DNA of 64,000 bases, from contig NZ_SLXA01000002.1 of the NCBI RefSeq assembly GCF_004340975.1, positions 186,001 through 250,000 on the forward strand, given 5' to 3'. The stretch is from Frisingicoccus caecimuris (lineage in GTDB: Bacteria; Bacillota; Clostridia; Lachnospirales; Lachnospiraceae). Each line of letters begins with the position of its first letter. Position 1 is the first letter of the stretch. The notes under the pieces were generated by a model. That model did not search any database. It was given only the letters and a program-made list of their open reading frames with translations, and was not told where the DNA came from. The position numbers were made by a program, and so were the translations under genes. Below are positions 1 to 8,722 of the stretch, in pieces.

Positions 1-914
1 TGAAAGAAAGAAAAAGGCGTGATTTTAAATTTCAAACCGAGAATGGTCTCATAAAAATAGTCTTTTCCATAGAGAATCCGGGTCTCATCACTTTGGACCA
101 CATCCGCCAGAGAATCGTTGATAATATGCAGAATGCCGGTTATATGGCCTTCCAGTTCAAGCTTCAAAAGTTCTTCGACCAGTTCCGTAAAGTCGTGTTC
201 TGCCTGACTGGACGTTACCAGGTTGACGAGGATATCCCCTGTTGTCTGGGCCCGACGTACCAGCAGATGGCGCAGATAGCCCTCATGGCTCATCTTGCGA
301 TAATAGCTAAGTTTCTGCTCACGGCAATATTCCAGAACACATTTCAAAATCTTTGTAAAATCCTCATGGACAATTTTACAGTCCCCGGTTGTCAGCACGT
401 CATAGGTACTGCCCTTCTTATGAAGTCCAAGTGTCAGAGGACCGTCTTTGACCGCGTCGCCAAAGGAGAACTCCATTTTATTCCGGTAACCGAATTCCAA
501 AGGACTTCCCTGAATTCCTTCAAATACATAATCAGCCTCTTCCGGTGCATCGGCTTTGACCTGTCCGCCACGAACCAGGGCATCTTCAATCAACGCCCGG
601 ACCTGTCCGGCCTTCATAGACAACTGATCTTTATACGCCATTGTCTGATACATGCAGCCGCCGCAGGCCGGAAACGCATCGCACACCGGCTCCCGTACTT
701 CCCTCTCTGATTTTTCGAGCACCTCAAGAAGACGTCCTTCACATCGATTTTTACGTTTTTTATTAATCTGAAACCGGACTTTTTGTCCCGGCATACCATT
801 CTTGACAATCACACGGACAGTCTCTCCGACTGACTCATCTTTAACCCACACGATACCTTTGTTCGGGAATTCTATCGTCTCAATCATTCCCTCATAAATT
901 TCACCTTTTTTCAT
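1..914 (-). CDS. rlmD: 23S rRNA (uracil-5-)-methyltransferase, RumA/RlmD type (C-terminus outside window)
   Basis: SAM-dependent methyltransferase that makes m5U in 23S rRNA. Reading leftward from ATG 914 gives about 304 residues with no stop before the window edge; the family is about 450 residues, so the catalytic C-terminal part is missing here. The first 60 residues form a TRAM-like basic beta-barrel. Next comes a cysteine cluster Cys78-x5-Cys84-x2-Cys87 (CDAFPACGGC), which fits the [4Fe-4S] site of RumA enzymes, followed by the conserved FGYRNKMEFSF stretch. The start is supported by AGAAGGA upstream. Bacillota enzymes of this family can methylate both U747 and U1939 (RlmCD), so the exact target is not decided by this fragment. 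Confidence 0.9.
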   Translation of the reverse strand, partial: MKKGEIYEGMIETIEFPNKGIVWVKDESVGETVRVIVKNGMPGQKVRFQINKKRKNRCEGRLLEVLEKSEREVREPVCDAFPACGGCMYQTMAYKDQLSMKAGQVRALIEDALVRGGQVKADAPEEADYVFEGIQGSPLEFGYRNKMEFSFGDAVKDGPLTLGLHKKGSTYDVLTTGDCKIVHEDFTKILKCVLEYCREQKLSYYRKMSHEGYLRHLLVRRAQTTGDILVNLVTSSQAEHDFTELVEELLKLELEGHITGILHIINDSLADVVQSDETRILYGKDYFYETILGLKFKITPFSFF

Positions 915-944
915 AATTTCACATTTCCTTCTAAAAATTTGTGG

Positions 945-981
945 AGTAAAAAAGGGATGCTGAATCTGGATTCAACATCCC
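945..981 (-). terminator. Rho-independent terminator of the acidic membrane protein gene
   Basis: The arms GGGATG-ct-GAATC and GATTC-aa-CATCCC at 954-981 form a hairpin. Read on the minus strand it is followed by CTTTTTTAC. It lies 23 bases after the stop of the gene at 1004-1348 and separates it from the methyltransferase gene. Confidence 0.85.
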
Positions 982-1003
982 CATTTTGCTGGCATTAAAA
1001 ATA

Positions 1004-1348
1004 TTATTCTGCATCCTCAGCCGCTGCTTCAACAGCATCTTTAACTTTCTCAACAGTTTCATCTACAAAATCTTCACATTCATCTTCGAAATCATCAAAA
1101 TCATCTTCAAAGTCATCATCAAAATCGTCGAAGTCATCAAAATCATCCATATTATCTTTAGAAAGATATTTATACACTGCAAAAGCTACCACTGCGAGAA
1201 TAACTACACCAATCAGAGCAATACCCCATTTGCAAATACATTTTTTCTTTTCTTCTTCGTCTTTTTTATGAAGAAGTTCGCCGACCTTTGCGATGTTCTT
1301 TAATTCTTCGAGTTTCACTGCACTTACAATATCTTCTATACGATTCAT
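1004..1348 (-). CDS. Small single-pass membrane protein with acidic Asp/Phe repeat tail
   Basis: Unrecognised 114-residue protein. ATG 1348 is preceded by GAAAGGACGG. The order is a charged N-terminal helix rich in Lys and Glu (about 1-38), one hydrophobic segment (WGIALIGVVILAVVAF, about 42-60), then a tail built on a repeated Asp-Asp-Phe unit (DDFDDFDDFDDDFEDDFDDF) and a final amphipathic acidic helix. The tail carries almost no positive charge. Similar small anchored acidic proteins occur in Clostridia without assigned function. It is transcribed alone, with its own terminator, between pcrA and the rRNA methyltransferase. Confidence 0.7.
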   Translation of the reverse strand: MNRIEDIVSAVKLEELKNIAKVGELLHKKDEEEKKKCICKWGIALIGVVILAVVAFAVYKYLSKDNMDDFDDFDDFDDDFEDDFDDFEDECEDFVDETVEKVKDAVEAAAEDAE

Positions 1349-1429
1349 TTTACAATCCGTCCTTTCAATAAATATTTGAATATAGTATACCACCATTTAA
1401 ATAAAAATACCATCATAAATTTGGCAAAT

Positions 1430-3643
1430 TTAATCTATCAACTTTAACTTTGCAAAGCTGGCAAACATTTTTTTAACACCGGATTTTTCAAAATCCACAG
1501 TCACTTCGTAATCCTTGCCGCCATCCACAATGTTAATGACCGTTCCAACTCCAAACTTAATATGGCGTACCATATCTCCTACCGTATAATCCAGTGCGGC
1601 CGCCTTGTTGACCTGAAATGCTTTTCCATAAGCCGTCGCCACTTTTGTCGTCTGCTTTCTCGAAAAATCCGAAGGCCGCTGAATACGGGATTCCTGTTTT
1701 GTCTTTTCCGGTTTAGCTCCCAGATCAAACAGCTCAGGAGAAATCTCTTTGACAAAACGGGATAGCATATTGTACTGGGTTGACCCCCGAACCATACGGC
1801 TTTTAGCATAAGTCATAGTCAATCGTTTTTTTGCGCGGGTAATACCCACATAACAAAGACGCCGCTCCTCTTCGATTTCTTCTGGGTCATCGTTGACAAT
1901 GGTCATATAACTCGGAAATAAACCATCTTCCATACCACACATATAGACATAAGGAAATTCCAGTCCTTTGGCGCTGTGGAGCGTCATCAGCATAACATAA
2001 TCTTCTGCCTCATCAAGACTGTCGATATCTGAAACCAGGGCCACATTTTCAAGAAAGCCACTCAGCGTTGGTTCTTCTTCTTCCTCTTCGTAGGCAACAA
2101 TTTTATTCATCAGTTCATCAATATTTTCAATACGCCCCTGAGCCACTTCCGTATCTTCCTCTTCCAGTTCTTTTATGTAACCCGTTTCCTCTAAAACATT
2201 TGTCAGAAGCTCTGCAAGGGTTATGTACTCACTCTGGGCCCGGAAAACTTCGATCATATTGACGAATCCTTTAATCTTCTCTCCGGTCTTTCCGATTCTC
2301 GGAATATCATCGCAGCACTCCAGCGCATCAAAAAAACTCATATCCCGCGCTTCACCATACTCTATGACACGATTCAGCGTCGTCATTCCGATCCCCCGCT
2401 TCGGTACATTGATGATTCTCCGTACAGCCAAATCATCCCGCCCATTATCGATTGTCTTCAAATAGGCCAGAATATCTTTAATTTCCCGGCGCTGATAGAA
2501 ATTAATACCGCCCACAATTTTGTAAGGAATACTGCGGGCGACAAACTTTTCTTCCAGTACACGGGACTGGGCATTTGTCCGATAGAGAATCGCATAGTCA
2601 TTATAATGGGCCTTGCCCTGAGATACGACCCGGCTGATTTCCTCTACCACCTGATAGGCCTCATCATACTCATTCTGATACTGATGAAAAACAATTTTAT
2701 CGCCGACTTCGTTGGCTGTCCAGAGGGTCTTTTCCTTACGTCCTTTATTATGTCGAATGACCGAGTTGGCCGCATCCAAAATCGTTTGGGTTGAACGATA
2801 ATTTTGTTCCAGCTTAATAACTTTGGCATCCGAAAATTCCTTTTCAAAATTCAGGATATTATAAATGTTCGCTCCCCGGAATTTATAAATTGACTGATCG
2901 TCATCTCCTACGACACAAAGGTTTCGGTATTTTCCCGCCAACAGACTGACCAGGCGGAACTGAACCGTATTTGTGTCCTGATATTCATCTACCATGATAT
3001 ATTTGAAACGCTCCTGATAATAATTCAGGACATCTTCATTATTTCTCAGAACCTCCACGGTTTTCACAAGCAGATCGTCAAAATCCATGGCATTATTCTT
3101 GTATAAGACTTTCTCATATTCACCATAAACATCTGCTATCCTCTGTTTTCCAAAATCACCGGAAACATTCAAAGCATACGCTTTTGCATCGATCATTTCA
3201 TTTTTCGCCGATGAAATAGCAGAAAGAAGCGCCCGCTCTTTATAAATTTTTGTATCAATATTCAGGCGTTTACAGATTTCCTTAATAACACTTTTCTGAT
3301 CATCTGTATCATAGATGACAAAATTCCGCTCATAACCCAAATGGTCCGCAAATCGCCGCAAAATACGTACACAAGCCGAATGAAAAGTACTTACCCAAAT
3401 CTGCTCCGAACCAAAACCAACAATATCATCCACCCGTTCCCGCATTTCTCCGGCTGCCTTGTTTGTAAACGTGATCGCCAGAATATTCCACGGATTTACG
3501 CCTTTTTCATCAATCAACCAGGCAATGCGGTGGGTCAACACACGGGTTTTTCCCGAACCGGCACCAGCCAGAATAAGCAGCGGTCCCTCCGTATGACAGA
3601 CCGCCTCTTGCTGCATTGGATTTAACGTTTCATATATACTCAT
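1430..3643 (-). CDS. pcrA: ATP-dependent DNA helicase PcrA (UvrD family)
   Basis: 3'-5' superfamily 1A helicase for nucleotide excision repair, replication restart and clearing of RecA filaments or stalled RNA polymerase. At 737 residues it matches the usual PcrA length. Visible motifs are the Q-motif/Walker A (LAGAGSGKTRVL, about 25-36), Ia (ITFTNKAAGEMRERV), II (VDEYQDTN), III (GDDDQSIYKFRGA), IV (LEQNYRS), V (TLHSAKGLEF) and VI (RRLCYVGITRAKK). The C-terminal 60 residues form the Tudor-like domain (YTVGDMVRHIKFGVGTV) that contacts RNA polymerase in PcrA. In many Bacillota ligA follows pcrA; here it does not. Confidence 0.97.
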   Translation of the reverse strand: MSIYETLNPMQQEAVCHTEGPLLILAGAGSGKTRVLTHRIAWLIDEKGVNPWNILAITFTNKAAGEMRERVDDIVGFGSEQIWVSTFHSACVRILRRFADHLGYERNFVIYDTDDQKSVIKEICKRLNIDTKIYKERALLSAISSAKNEMIDAKAYALNVSGDFGKQRIADVYGEYEKVLYKNNAMDFDDLLVKTVEVLRNNEDVLNYYQERFKYIMVDEYQDTNTVQFRLVSLLAGKYRNLCVVGDDDQSIYKFRGANIYNILNFEKEFSDAKVIKLEQNYRSTQTILDAANSVIRHNKGRKEKTLWTANEVGDKIVFHQYQNEYDEAYQVVEEISRVVSQGKAHYNDYAILYRTNAQSRVLEEKFVARSIPYKIVGGINFYQRREIKDILAYLKTIDNGRDDLAVRRIINVPKRGIGMTTLNRVIEYGEARDMSFFDALECCDDIPRIGKTGEKIKGFVNMIEVFRAQSEYITLAELLTNVLEETGYIKELEEEDTEVAQGRIENIDELMNKIVAYEEEEEEPTLSGFLENVALVSDIDSLDEAEDYVMLMTLHSAKGLEFPYVYMCGMEDGLFPSYMTIVNDDPEEIEEERRLCYVGITRAKKRLTMTYAKSRMVRGSTQYNMLSRFVKEISPELFDLGAKPEKTKQESRIQRPSDFSRKQTTKVATAYGKAFQVNKAAALDYTVGDMVRHIKFGVGTVINIVDGGKDYEVTVDFEKSGVKKMFASFAKLKLID

Positions 3644-3657
3644 CTACAATAACCTTC

Positions 3658-4713
3658 CTATCCCAGTTTTGCACCGCAATTCGAGCAAAACTTATCATTA
3701 GCAGCAATCGGATTGCCGCACTGAGAGCAAAATTTAGCTCTTCCGCCATTTCCTCCGGCCTGAGAATTGTTTTCCGGCACCGGCGCACTATTCTGAGGCG
3801 CCCCGTTCTGCATATTGGTCATTTGAGGCTGTGCCATAGAATTCATCATATTTCCCATCTGTCCGGCCATCGCCATACCAGCAGCCATCTGCATCCCCAT
3901 TCCGGCCATACTGTTCATGCCGCCGTTTGGATTCTTTGCCATAGACACCATTGCTTCTGTCTGGGCATCCACCTGTTTTTTGAAAGCATATGCCTGCATA
4001 CCGCCCATGGCTCCCATGGTCGCACGCTCATCAATCGCTTTCAGAACGGCCTCCGGCAGAGCAATCTGAACATTCATAGCCTTCACAGTAATACCATAAT
4101 CCTTCAGGAATTCGCCAAGCTTGTCCTTCATCCGTTCCGAAGCCTCTCCACAATACCCCTGAATATCAAAAAAGTTCATAGGTACGTCCGTGACGATTTC
4201 TTTAAAGATCATGGAAATATGAGAGGTCAAAAATCCCTTTAAATCTTCAACCGTGTAACGGCGTTTTGTCCCCATCAGTTTATTGATAAATGCGGCTGAA
4301 TCCGTGATCGCAAAGGAATATTTACCATTCGCTCCCAGATTTACCATTCCAAAAGTCTGATCCGGAATGGTCAGCTTTCCGCTTGTTCCCCATGGAATAT
4401 CTATAATATCATTCTTATTAACAAAGATTGCCTCTACTATAAATGTTTCATCAAAGCCATATTTCCATTCCTTTAACGAGGTCGTGATCGGCATATTTTC
4501 TGTTGACAACTCATATCTTCCCGGCTCGAAAATATCCGTTAAAACCCCTTCATTGACAAGTACCGCTTCCTGGCCCGGCTGAACCGTCAATATAGACTCA
4601 TGCATCATCCGTCGACCTTCACGGTCAAAGACCTGTGCCAGTTCCCAGGCTTCCGTGGCCCGGTAATTAATACTTAATAAACACTGTCCCTTAAATAATT
4701 TTCCCAGTCCCAT
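3658..4713 (-). CDS. SPFH-domain protein with C-terminal zinc ribbon (YdjI-like)
   Basis: Start set at ATG 4713 because AAGGAGAACGTT precedes it; a longer frame to 4782 has no ribosome site. The 351-residue product has an SPFH/prohibitin-like domain over about residues 25-240, then a Gly/Met/Gln/Asn-rich low-complexity linker (about 255-325), then a zinc ribbon with two CxxC pairs (FCSQCGNP and FCSNCGAKLG). No membrane segment is evident. Family knowledge: related proteins such as B. subtilis YdjI sit with PspA-type membrane-stress genes. Here it is 14 bases upstream of pcrA and probably cotranscribed. Its upstream region is interrupted by an IS110 element, which may have changed its promoter. 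Confidence 0.85.
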   Translation of the reverse strand: MGLGKLFKGQCLLSINYRATEAWELAQVFDREGRRMMHESILTVQPGQEAVLVNEGVLTDIFEPGRYELSTENMPITTSLKEWKYGFDETFIVEAIFVNKNDIIDIPWGTSGKLTIPDQTFGMVNLGANGKYSFAITDSAAFINKLMGTKRRYTVEDLKGFLTSHISMIFKEIVTDVPMNFFDIQGYCGEASERMKDKLGEFLKDYGITVKAMNVQIALPEAVLKAIDERATMGAMGGMQAYAFKKQVDAQTEAMVSMAKNPNGGMNSMAGMGMQMAAGMAMAGQMGNMMNSMAQPQMTNMQNGAPQNSAPVPENNSQAGGNGGRAKFCSQCGNPIAANDKFCSNCGAKLG

Positions 4714-4837
4714 AACGTTCTCCTTATTTACTACAATATATTTATGGTTAATATCCCTTACAGCCAGTAAGGAATTATCCATCTTGTTGCTTAAGCTGTA
4801 TAATGATGGAGCAATAGGTATGTCGGCTTCCTTTCCT

Positions 4838-4980
4838 GGACTTCGCGTCCGTAAAAAAGACTGATAACCAGCTCCTCATTCGCAGCGTTCGTTTTATGCA
4901 GGTTGAATCGCCATAGGCGCATTCGTGTCACACCACAGTAGATTGAATAGGCAATGAGTAAAACTGGTTTTTAACCATTG
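4838..4980 (+). ncRNA. Candidate bridge RNA of the IS110 element
   Basis: Known biology: IS110-group elements encode a bridge RNA in the long non-coding stretch 5' of the recombinase; it pairs with target and donor DNA. Seen here: a short hairpin GGAC-ttcgc-GTCC (about 4839-4851); a long-range stem AACCAG (4866-4871) with CTGGTT (4964-4969), continued by CTCATT (4875-4880) with AATGAG (4953-4958); and an internal hairpin GAATCGCC-ata-GGCG-c-ATTC (4905-4924). TGGTT-ttt-AACCA (4965-4977) offers a competing local hairpin. The layout (5' stem-loop, then a large internal-loop structure) fits a bridge RNA. The function is inferred. Confidence 0.55.
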
Positions 4981-5008
4981 CAATAATTCTTAAGGAGTGA
5001 CAAATTTT

Positions 5009-6217
5009 ATGAACGCAGTAGGTATCGATGTTTCTAAAGGAAAAAGCATGGTGGCAATCATGCGCCCATTTAGCGAGATTGTCTCCCCACCTTTTGAAAT
5101 CAAACACACAACCAGTGATATCAATTCACTTGTAGATCTCATCAACTCTATTGAGGGCGAATCCCGAATTGTAATGGAGCATACTGGACGTTATTACGAA
5201 GTCCTTGCCCATCAGCTTTCCGAGGCAAATCTTTTCGTCAGCGCCATTAACCCAAAGCTTATCAAGGATTTTGATAATGATTCCCTTCGCAAAGTCAAAT
5301 CTGACAAAGCTGACGCCGTTAAGATTGCCCGATATGCACTTGACAAGTGGCAAAATCTCAAACAATATAGTGTTATGGATGAATTACGTAATCAGCTTAA
5401 AACTATGAACCGTCAGTTTGGCTTTTACATGAAACATAAGACGGCTATGAAGAATAACCTCATTGGAATCCTTGACCAAACCTATCCTAGTGTGAATGCT
5501 TACTTTGACAGTCCTGCACGCAGTGACGGCAGCCAGAAATGGGTTGATTTTGCATCTACATACTGGCATGTGGACTGTGTCCGTAAAATGTCTCAAAATG
5601 CCTTTACCTGCCATTATCAAAACTGGTGCAAACGTAAGAAGTACAACTTCAGCCAGTCAAAGGCTGAAGAAATCTATGGAAAAGCAAAGGAACTTGTTCC
5701 TGTACTTCCAAAGGATGACATTACAAAACTTATTATCAGGCAGGCCGTTGACCAACTTAATAGTGCCTCTACAACCGTTGAGTCACTGCGTACCTTAATG
5801 AATGAAACCGCATCGAAACTCCCAGAGTATCCTATCGTTATGGCTATGAAAGGGGTTGGACCTTCACTTGGTCCTCAGCTCATGGCTGAGATTGGCGATG
5901 TTTCACGATTCACTCATAAAGGTGCTATTACTGCATTTGCCGGTGTAGATCCCGGTGTTAATGGATCCGGTACCTATGAGCAAAAAAGTGTTCCAACTTC
6001 AAAGCGTGGTTCTTCTGACCTCAGGAAAACCTTATTTCAGGTAATGGATGCTTTGATTAAAACCAAACCACAGGATGACCCTGTATATCAGTTTTTAGAT
6101 AAGAAACGTGCTGAAGGTAAGCCTTACTACGTCTATATGACTGCTGGTGCCAACAAGTTTCTAAGAATCTACTATGGTCGAGTGAAAGAATATCTTGCAT
6201 CTCTTCCAAAATCCTAA
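5009..6217 (+). CDS. IS110-family DEDD transposase/recombinase
   Basis: The start is ATG 5009, with AAGGAG at 4992-4997; a GTG at 4997 would overlap that site. The 402-residue product begins with the RuvC-like DEDD domain: GIDVSKG (first Asp), MEHTGRYY (Glu), and the KSDKADAVKIARYA helix (remaining Asp). It ends with the IS116/IS110/IS902 domain containing MKGVGPSLGPQLMAEIGD and the serine-bearing segment PTSKRGSSDLRK. Length and all core residues are intact, so the enzyme is probably active. Together with the RNA leader it would carry out RNA-guided recombination. Confidence 0.95.
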   Translation: MNAVGIDVSKGKSMVAIMRPFSEIVSPPFEIKHTTSDINSLVDLINSIEGESRIVMEHTGRYYEVLAHQLSEANLFVSAINPKLIKDFDNDSLRKVKSDKADAVKIARYALDKWQNLKQYSVMDELRNQLKTMNRQFGFYMKHKTAMKNNLIGILDQTYPSVNAYFDSPARSDGSQKWVDFASTYWHVDCVRKMSQNAFTCHYQNWCKRKKYNFSQSKAEEIYGKAKELVPVLPKDDITKLIIRQAVDQLNSASTTVESLRTLMNETASKLPEYPIVMAMKGVGPSLGPQLMAEIGDVSRFTHKGAITAFAGVDPGVNGSGTYEQKSVPTSKRGSSDLRKTLFQVMDALIKTKPQDDPVYQFLDKKRAEGKPYYVYMTAGANKFLRIYYGRVKEYLASLPKS

Positions 6218-6236
6218 TTATCCACTACAATTTTCA

Positions 6237-6268
6237 GGCCAGCACTGACGTGGTGGTCTTATTTTGAT
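6237..6268 (+). terminator. Probable terminator of the IS110 transposase gene
   Basis: GGCCAGCAC (6237-6245) pairs with GTGGTGGTC (6250-6258) over a TGAC loop with one mismatch. It is followed by TTATTTT. It lies 20 bases after the transposase stop. Confidence 0.6.
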
Positions 6269-6421
6269 ACCCAATTTTCAACCTGTATAAAATTTTCAAT
6301 GTTCTTTCAATTTAGCCTTGACTTTTTATTTGCAGGCTTTATTATTTTGCTCTGTTCACAGTAAGTTCGAAAATACCTCGCTAACTGTTCACAGTATATC
6401 ATGAACTAAATTTTGACGCAA

Positions 6422-7105
6422 TTATTCCAGCCTTACCGGTATAGGCGAATCTCCCTCCAGGGAATTTTCCGTGACGATACAGTCAAAGGCTAAAATTTCC
6501 ACGCCTGCCCGGACGGCCATTAAAAGGGCCTCCGCAAACTCAGGATGGGTGATCCGATTGGGTTCAAATACGTGCACACTCTTCATCTGAATTATAAAAA
6601 TAATACTCGCCAGATATCCCTGACTTCGAGCCTTCACCAGTTCATTGATATGTTTGATTCCCCTTTCCGTCGACGCATCCGGAAACCGGGCGATACCGTC
6701 GACTTCCAGTGTCACACCCTTTACCTCGATATAATGCTTTTGCCCGTCATGTTCCACATATAGGTCAAATCGGGAATTACCGAAAGTTTTTTCCCTTTTC
6801 ACATAAGTAATATCAGAAAAGAGACGGCCCGCCCGGACCATCTCTTCAACAATCTGATTTGGCGCAGTAGAATCCACATTCACCCACTGACCATTTTTTT
6901 GAACACAGACAAGGGAATACCGGGTCTTTCGCTCCGGATTCAACGACAGTTCCAACAGCACCCGTGCGTCCGGCACGAGCAGCTCCTTTAACCGTCCCGT
7001 ATTCCGCACATGGACAGCTTCTGCCGTGCCTTCGATCATCACTTCCGCAACGAAGCGATTGCATCGACGGATAAACCTTCCCTCGGTCATTCTTTCATAT
7101 TTCAT
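6422..7105 (-). CDS. sfsA: SfsA family protein (sugar fermentation stimulation homolog)
   Basis: The 227-residue product from ATG 7105 has the family's N-terminal OB-fold-like part (RRCNRFVAEV, HVRNTGRLKELL) and a nuclease-like core, SRFDLYVEHDGQKHYIEVKGVTL followed by FPDASTERGIKHINEL, with acidic residues spaced as in the PD-(D/E)xK fold. E. coli SfsA was named from maltose metabolism regulation and binds DNA; its true role is unsettled. The start is only 4 bases after the stop of the upstream gene, indicating translational coupling. A frame seven codons longer exists but has no ribosome site. Confidence 0.93.
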   Translation of the reverse strand: MKYERMTEGRFIRRCNRFVAEVMIEGTAEAVHVRNTGRLKELLVPDARVLLELSLNPERKTRYSLVCVQKNGQWVNVDSTAPNQIVEEMVRAGRLFSDITYVKREKTFGNSRFDLYVEHDGQKHYIEVKGVTLEVDGIARFPDASTERGIKHINELVKARSQGYLASIIFIIQMKSVHVFEPNRITHPEFAEALLMAVRAGVEILAFDCIVTENSLEGDSPIPVRLE

Positions 7106-7109
7106 CGGC

Positions 7110-7865
7110 TTAACCCACCGAACCAATTACAATATTATCCCAAATCGGATCATTTGTAACGGTATATTCACCTTTCCATGTTTCATACATCTCTTCAAAG
7201 CTTCTCGCCAGAGCTTCATCTGAGCTATCCTCCGCCGTTTCAGCAAGTCTTTCCAATGCCGTATTATAAACTTTGGTTGAAAGCGCCTGTTTTTCATTTT
7301 TAATACGAATGCCCTCTTCTGTCAAAGCAAAATCCTGAGCGATTGCCGCGCCAAGCTCATCCATATAAGCTTTCGCTTCGTCCGCACACTGCCGTTTTTC
7401 TTCATCCGATAAAGATACGCCGTATTCTTCGGCCTTACTGTTTAAAATCTCCGTCCGGACTAAGCCGTTATAGAGTTCCTCTTTCGCATACTCATGAAGC
7501 TTTCTGCCATCTTCCATTTCCGTGTTCCATGGCGATTCACCGTACTGGGATGTATAGAAATCTCTCAGCTGATACAGATAAACATTTACTTCCTTCATCG
7601 TAACTTCACGGTCATTCACCTTTATAACGGCAATATTCATCTCATCTGTCGGAATCGGATCGTTCGCCGTTGAATCATCAAAAGTTTCTCCCGCCGGCTG
7701 CGACTCTGCTGCGGTCTCCTGCTTTGTTGACGGCTGAGTTTCTTTTACTCCTGCGCCATTCTTATTCAGCAGTGTCATCACGATCACTGATGCGATCACA
7801 CCTATCACTATTCCGCATATGATCAATAATACGATCAAACCTGTTTTATTCTTTTTCTTAGCCAT
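7110..7865 (-). CDS. Membrane-anchored SurA N-domain-like protein (chaperone-like)
   Basis: Product of 251 residues. After a Lys-rich start, residues about 9-34 form one membrane anchor, followed by a Thr/Gln/Glu/Ser-rich linker to about residue 75. The outer part (from IAVIKVNDREVTMKEVN) matches the pattern of SurA N-terminal and trigger-factor-like chaperone domains: short strand, then helices with YLYQLRDFYTSQYG and EILNSKAEEYGVSLSDEE. No parvulin domain is visible, so it would be a chaperone-like part without the isomerase. It is coupled to sfsA. Its start has a good GGAG site, and the promoter is shared back-to-back with the ABC genes at 7961. Confidence 0.65.
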   Translation of the reverse strand: MAKKKNKTGLIVLLIICGIVIGVIASVIVMTLLNKNGAGVKETQPSTKQETAAESQPAGETFDDSTANDPIPTDEMNIAVIKVNDREVTMKEVNVYLYQLRDFYTSQYGESPWNTEMEDGRKLHEYAKEELYNGLVRTEILNSKAEEYGVSLSDEEKRQCADEAKAYMDELGAAIAQDFALTEEGIRIKNEKQALSTKVYNTALERLAETAEDSSDEALARSFEEMYETWKGEYTVTNDPIWDNIVIGSVG

Positions 7866-7960
7866 TTTAGTCTCCTTTCTTCGTTACATACGACAACAGT
7901 ATACCACATTTTGAGAAATCTGCATACTATAAGAATATACACATTTTAAAGGAGGATTCT

Positions 7961-8722
7961 ATGAAACCTTTGTTGGATGTCCATGACGTAAGCTACTCTT
8001 ATCACACATTATCCGGAGAAACAAAGGCATTGAATCGTCTGTCCTTTCAGGTTCAATTTAATGAATTTTTAGGTATTGTAGGACCCAGCGGCTGCGGAAA
8101 ATCGACAATTCTGTCCTTAATCTTCGGCCTGCTTTCTCCAGAGTCCGGTGAAATTAAAATTCACGAGGCCCTCTGTAAGGATCACACAATGCCTATTGGT
8201 TATATGCTGCAAAAAGACCATCTGCTGGAATGGCGGACAATTTATGAAAATGCACTGCTTGGACTGGAAATCAACCATCAGATGACTCCGGCACGTCTCA
8301 AAGCCGTGGATCAGATGTTCAGAGATTATGGTCTGGAACACTTTAAAAATGCAAAGCCTTCACAGTTGTCTGGCGGTATGCGCCAGCGCGCTGCTCTGAT
8401 ACGGACCCTTGCCCTAAATCCGGGACTTTTGCTGCTGGATGAGCCCTTTTCGGCACTGGATTATCAGACCCGCTTAAATGTTTCAGAAGATATTTATACC
8501 ATTTTAAAGAAAAAACACAAGAGTGCTATTCTTGTGACCCATGATATTTCCGAAGCTATCAGTTTTTGTGACCGGATTGTCGTCCTGACAAACCGTCCCG
8601 CAACTATAAAGGAAATTGTTCCGATTCATTTGTCCATTGAGGAAAAAACACCGTTGAAAGCCCGCTCCGCTAAAGAATTTCAAGACTATTTTAACCGATT
8701 GTGGGGTGATTTAAATGACTGA
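7961..8722 (+). CDS. ABC transporter ATP-binding protein (SsuB/TauB-like)
   Basis: Product of 253 residues with Walker [10 protein letters not shown] (about 45-53), Q-loop (MLQKDH), signature LSGGMRQR, Walker B LLLLDEPFSALD and H-loop (LVTHDISEA). This is the nitrate/sulfonate/taurine-type importer ATPase. Translation starts after AAAGGAGGATTCT. Its last 8 bases overlap the permease start, so the two are coupled. No periplasmic-type binding protein gene is adjacent, so the substrate (sulfonate, thiamine precursor or other) cannot be inferred. Confidence 0.93.
   Translation: MKPLLDVHDVSYSYHTLSGETKALNRLSFQVQFNEFLGIVGPSGCGKSTILSLIFGLLSPESGEIKIHEALCKDHTMPIGYMLQKDHLLEWRTIYENALLGLEINHQMTPARLKAVDQMFRDYGLEHFKNAKPSQLSGGMRQRAALIRTLALNPGLLLLDEPFSALDYQTRLNVSEDIYTILKKKHKSAILVTHDISEAISFCDRIVVLTNRPATIKEIVPIHLSIEEKTPLKARSAKEFQDYFNRLWGDLND

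Larger units (their letters stand above)
4800..6420 (+). mobile_element. IS110-family insertion sequence (ends approximate)
   Basis: A single DEDD transposase gene is flanked by about 190 bases of structured non-coding DNA on its 5' side and about 200 AT-rich bases on its 3' side, inserted between the SPFH gene and sfsA. IS110 elements lack terminal inverted repeats, so exact ends cannot be read from one copy. The limits given are the neighbouring genes' likely borders. The element lies in the intergenic space and breaks no coding sequence. Confidence 0.75.

Noticed and set aside
986-1303. Plus-strand open frame rich in Phe/Ile/Lys opposite the acidic membrane protein
   Set aside because: Its composition is only the complement of the Asp/Glu repeats; no start signal.
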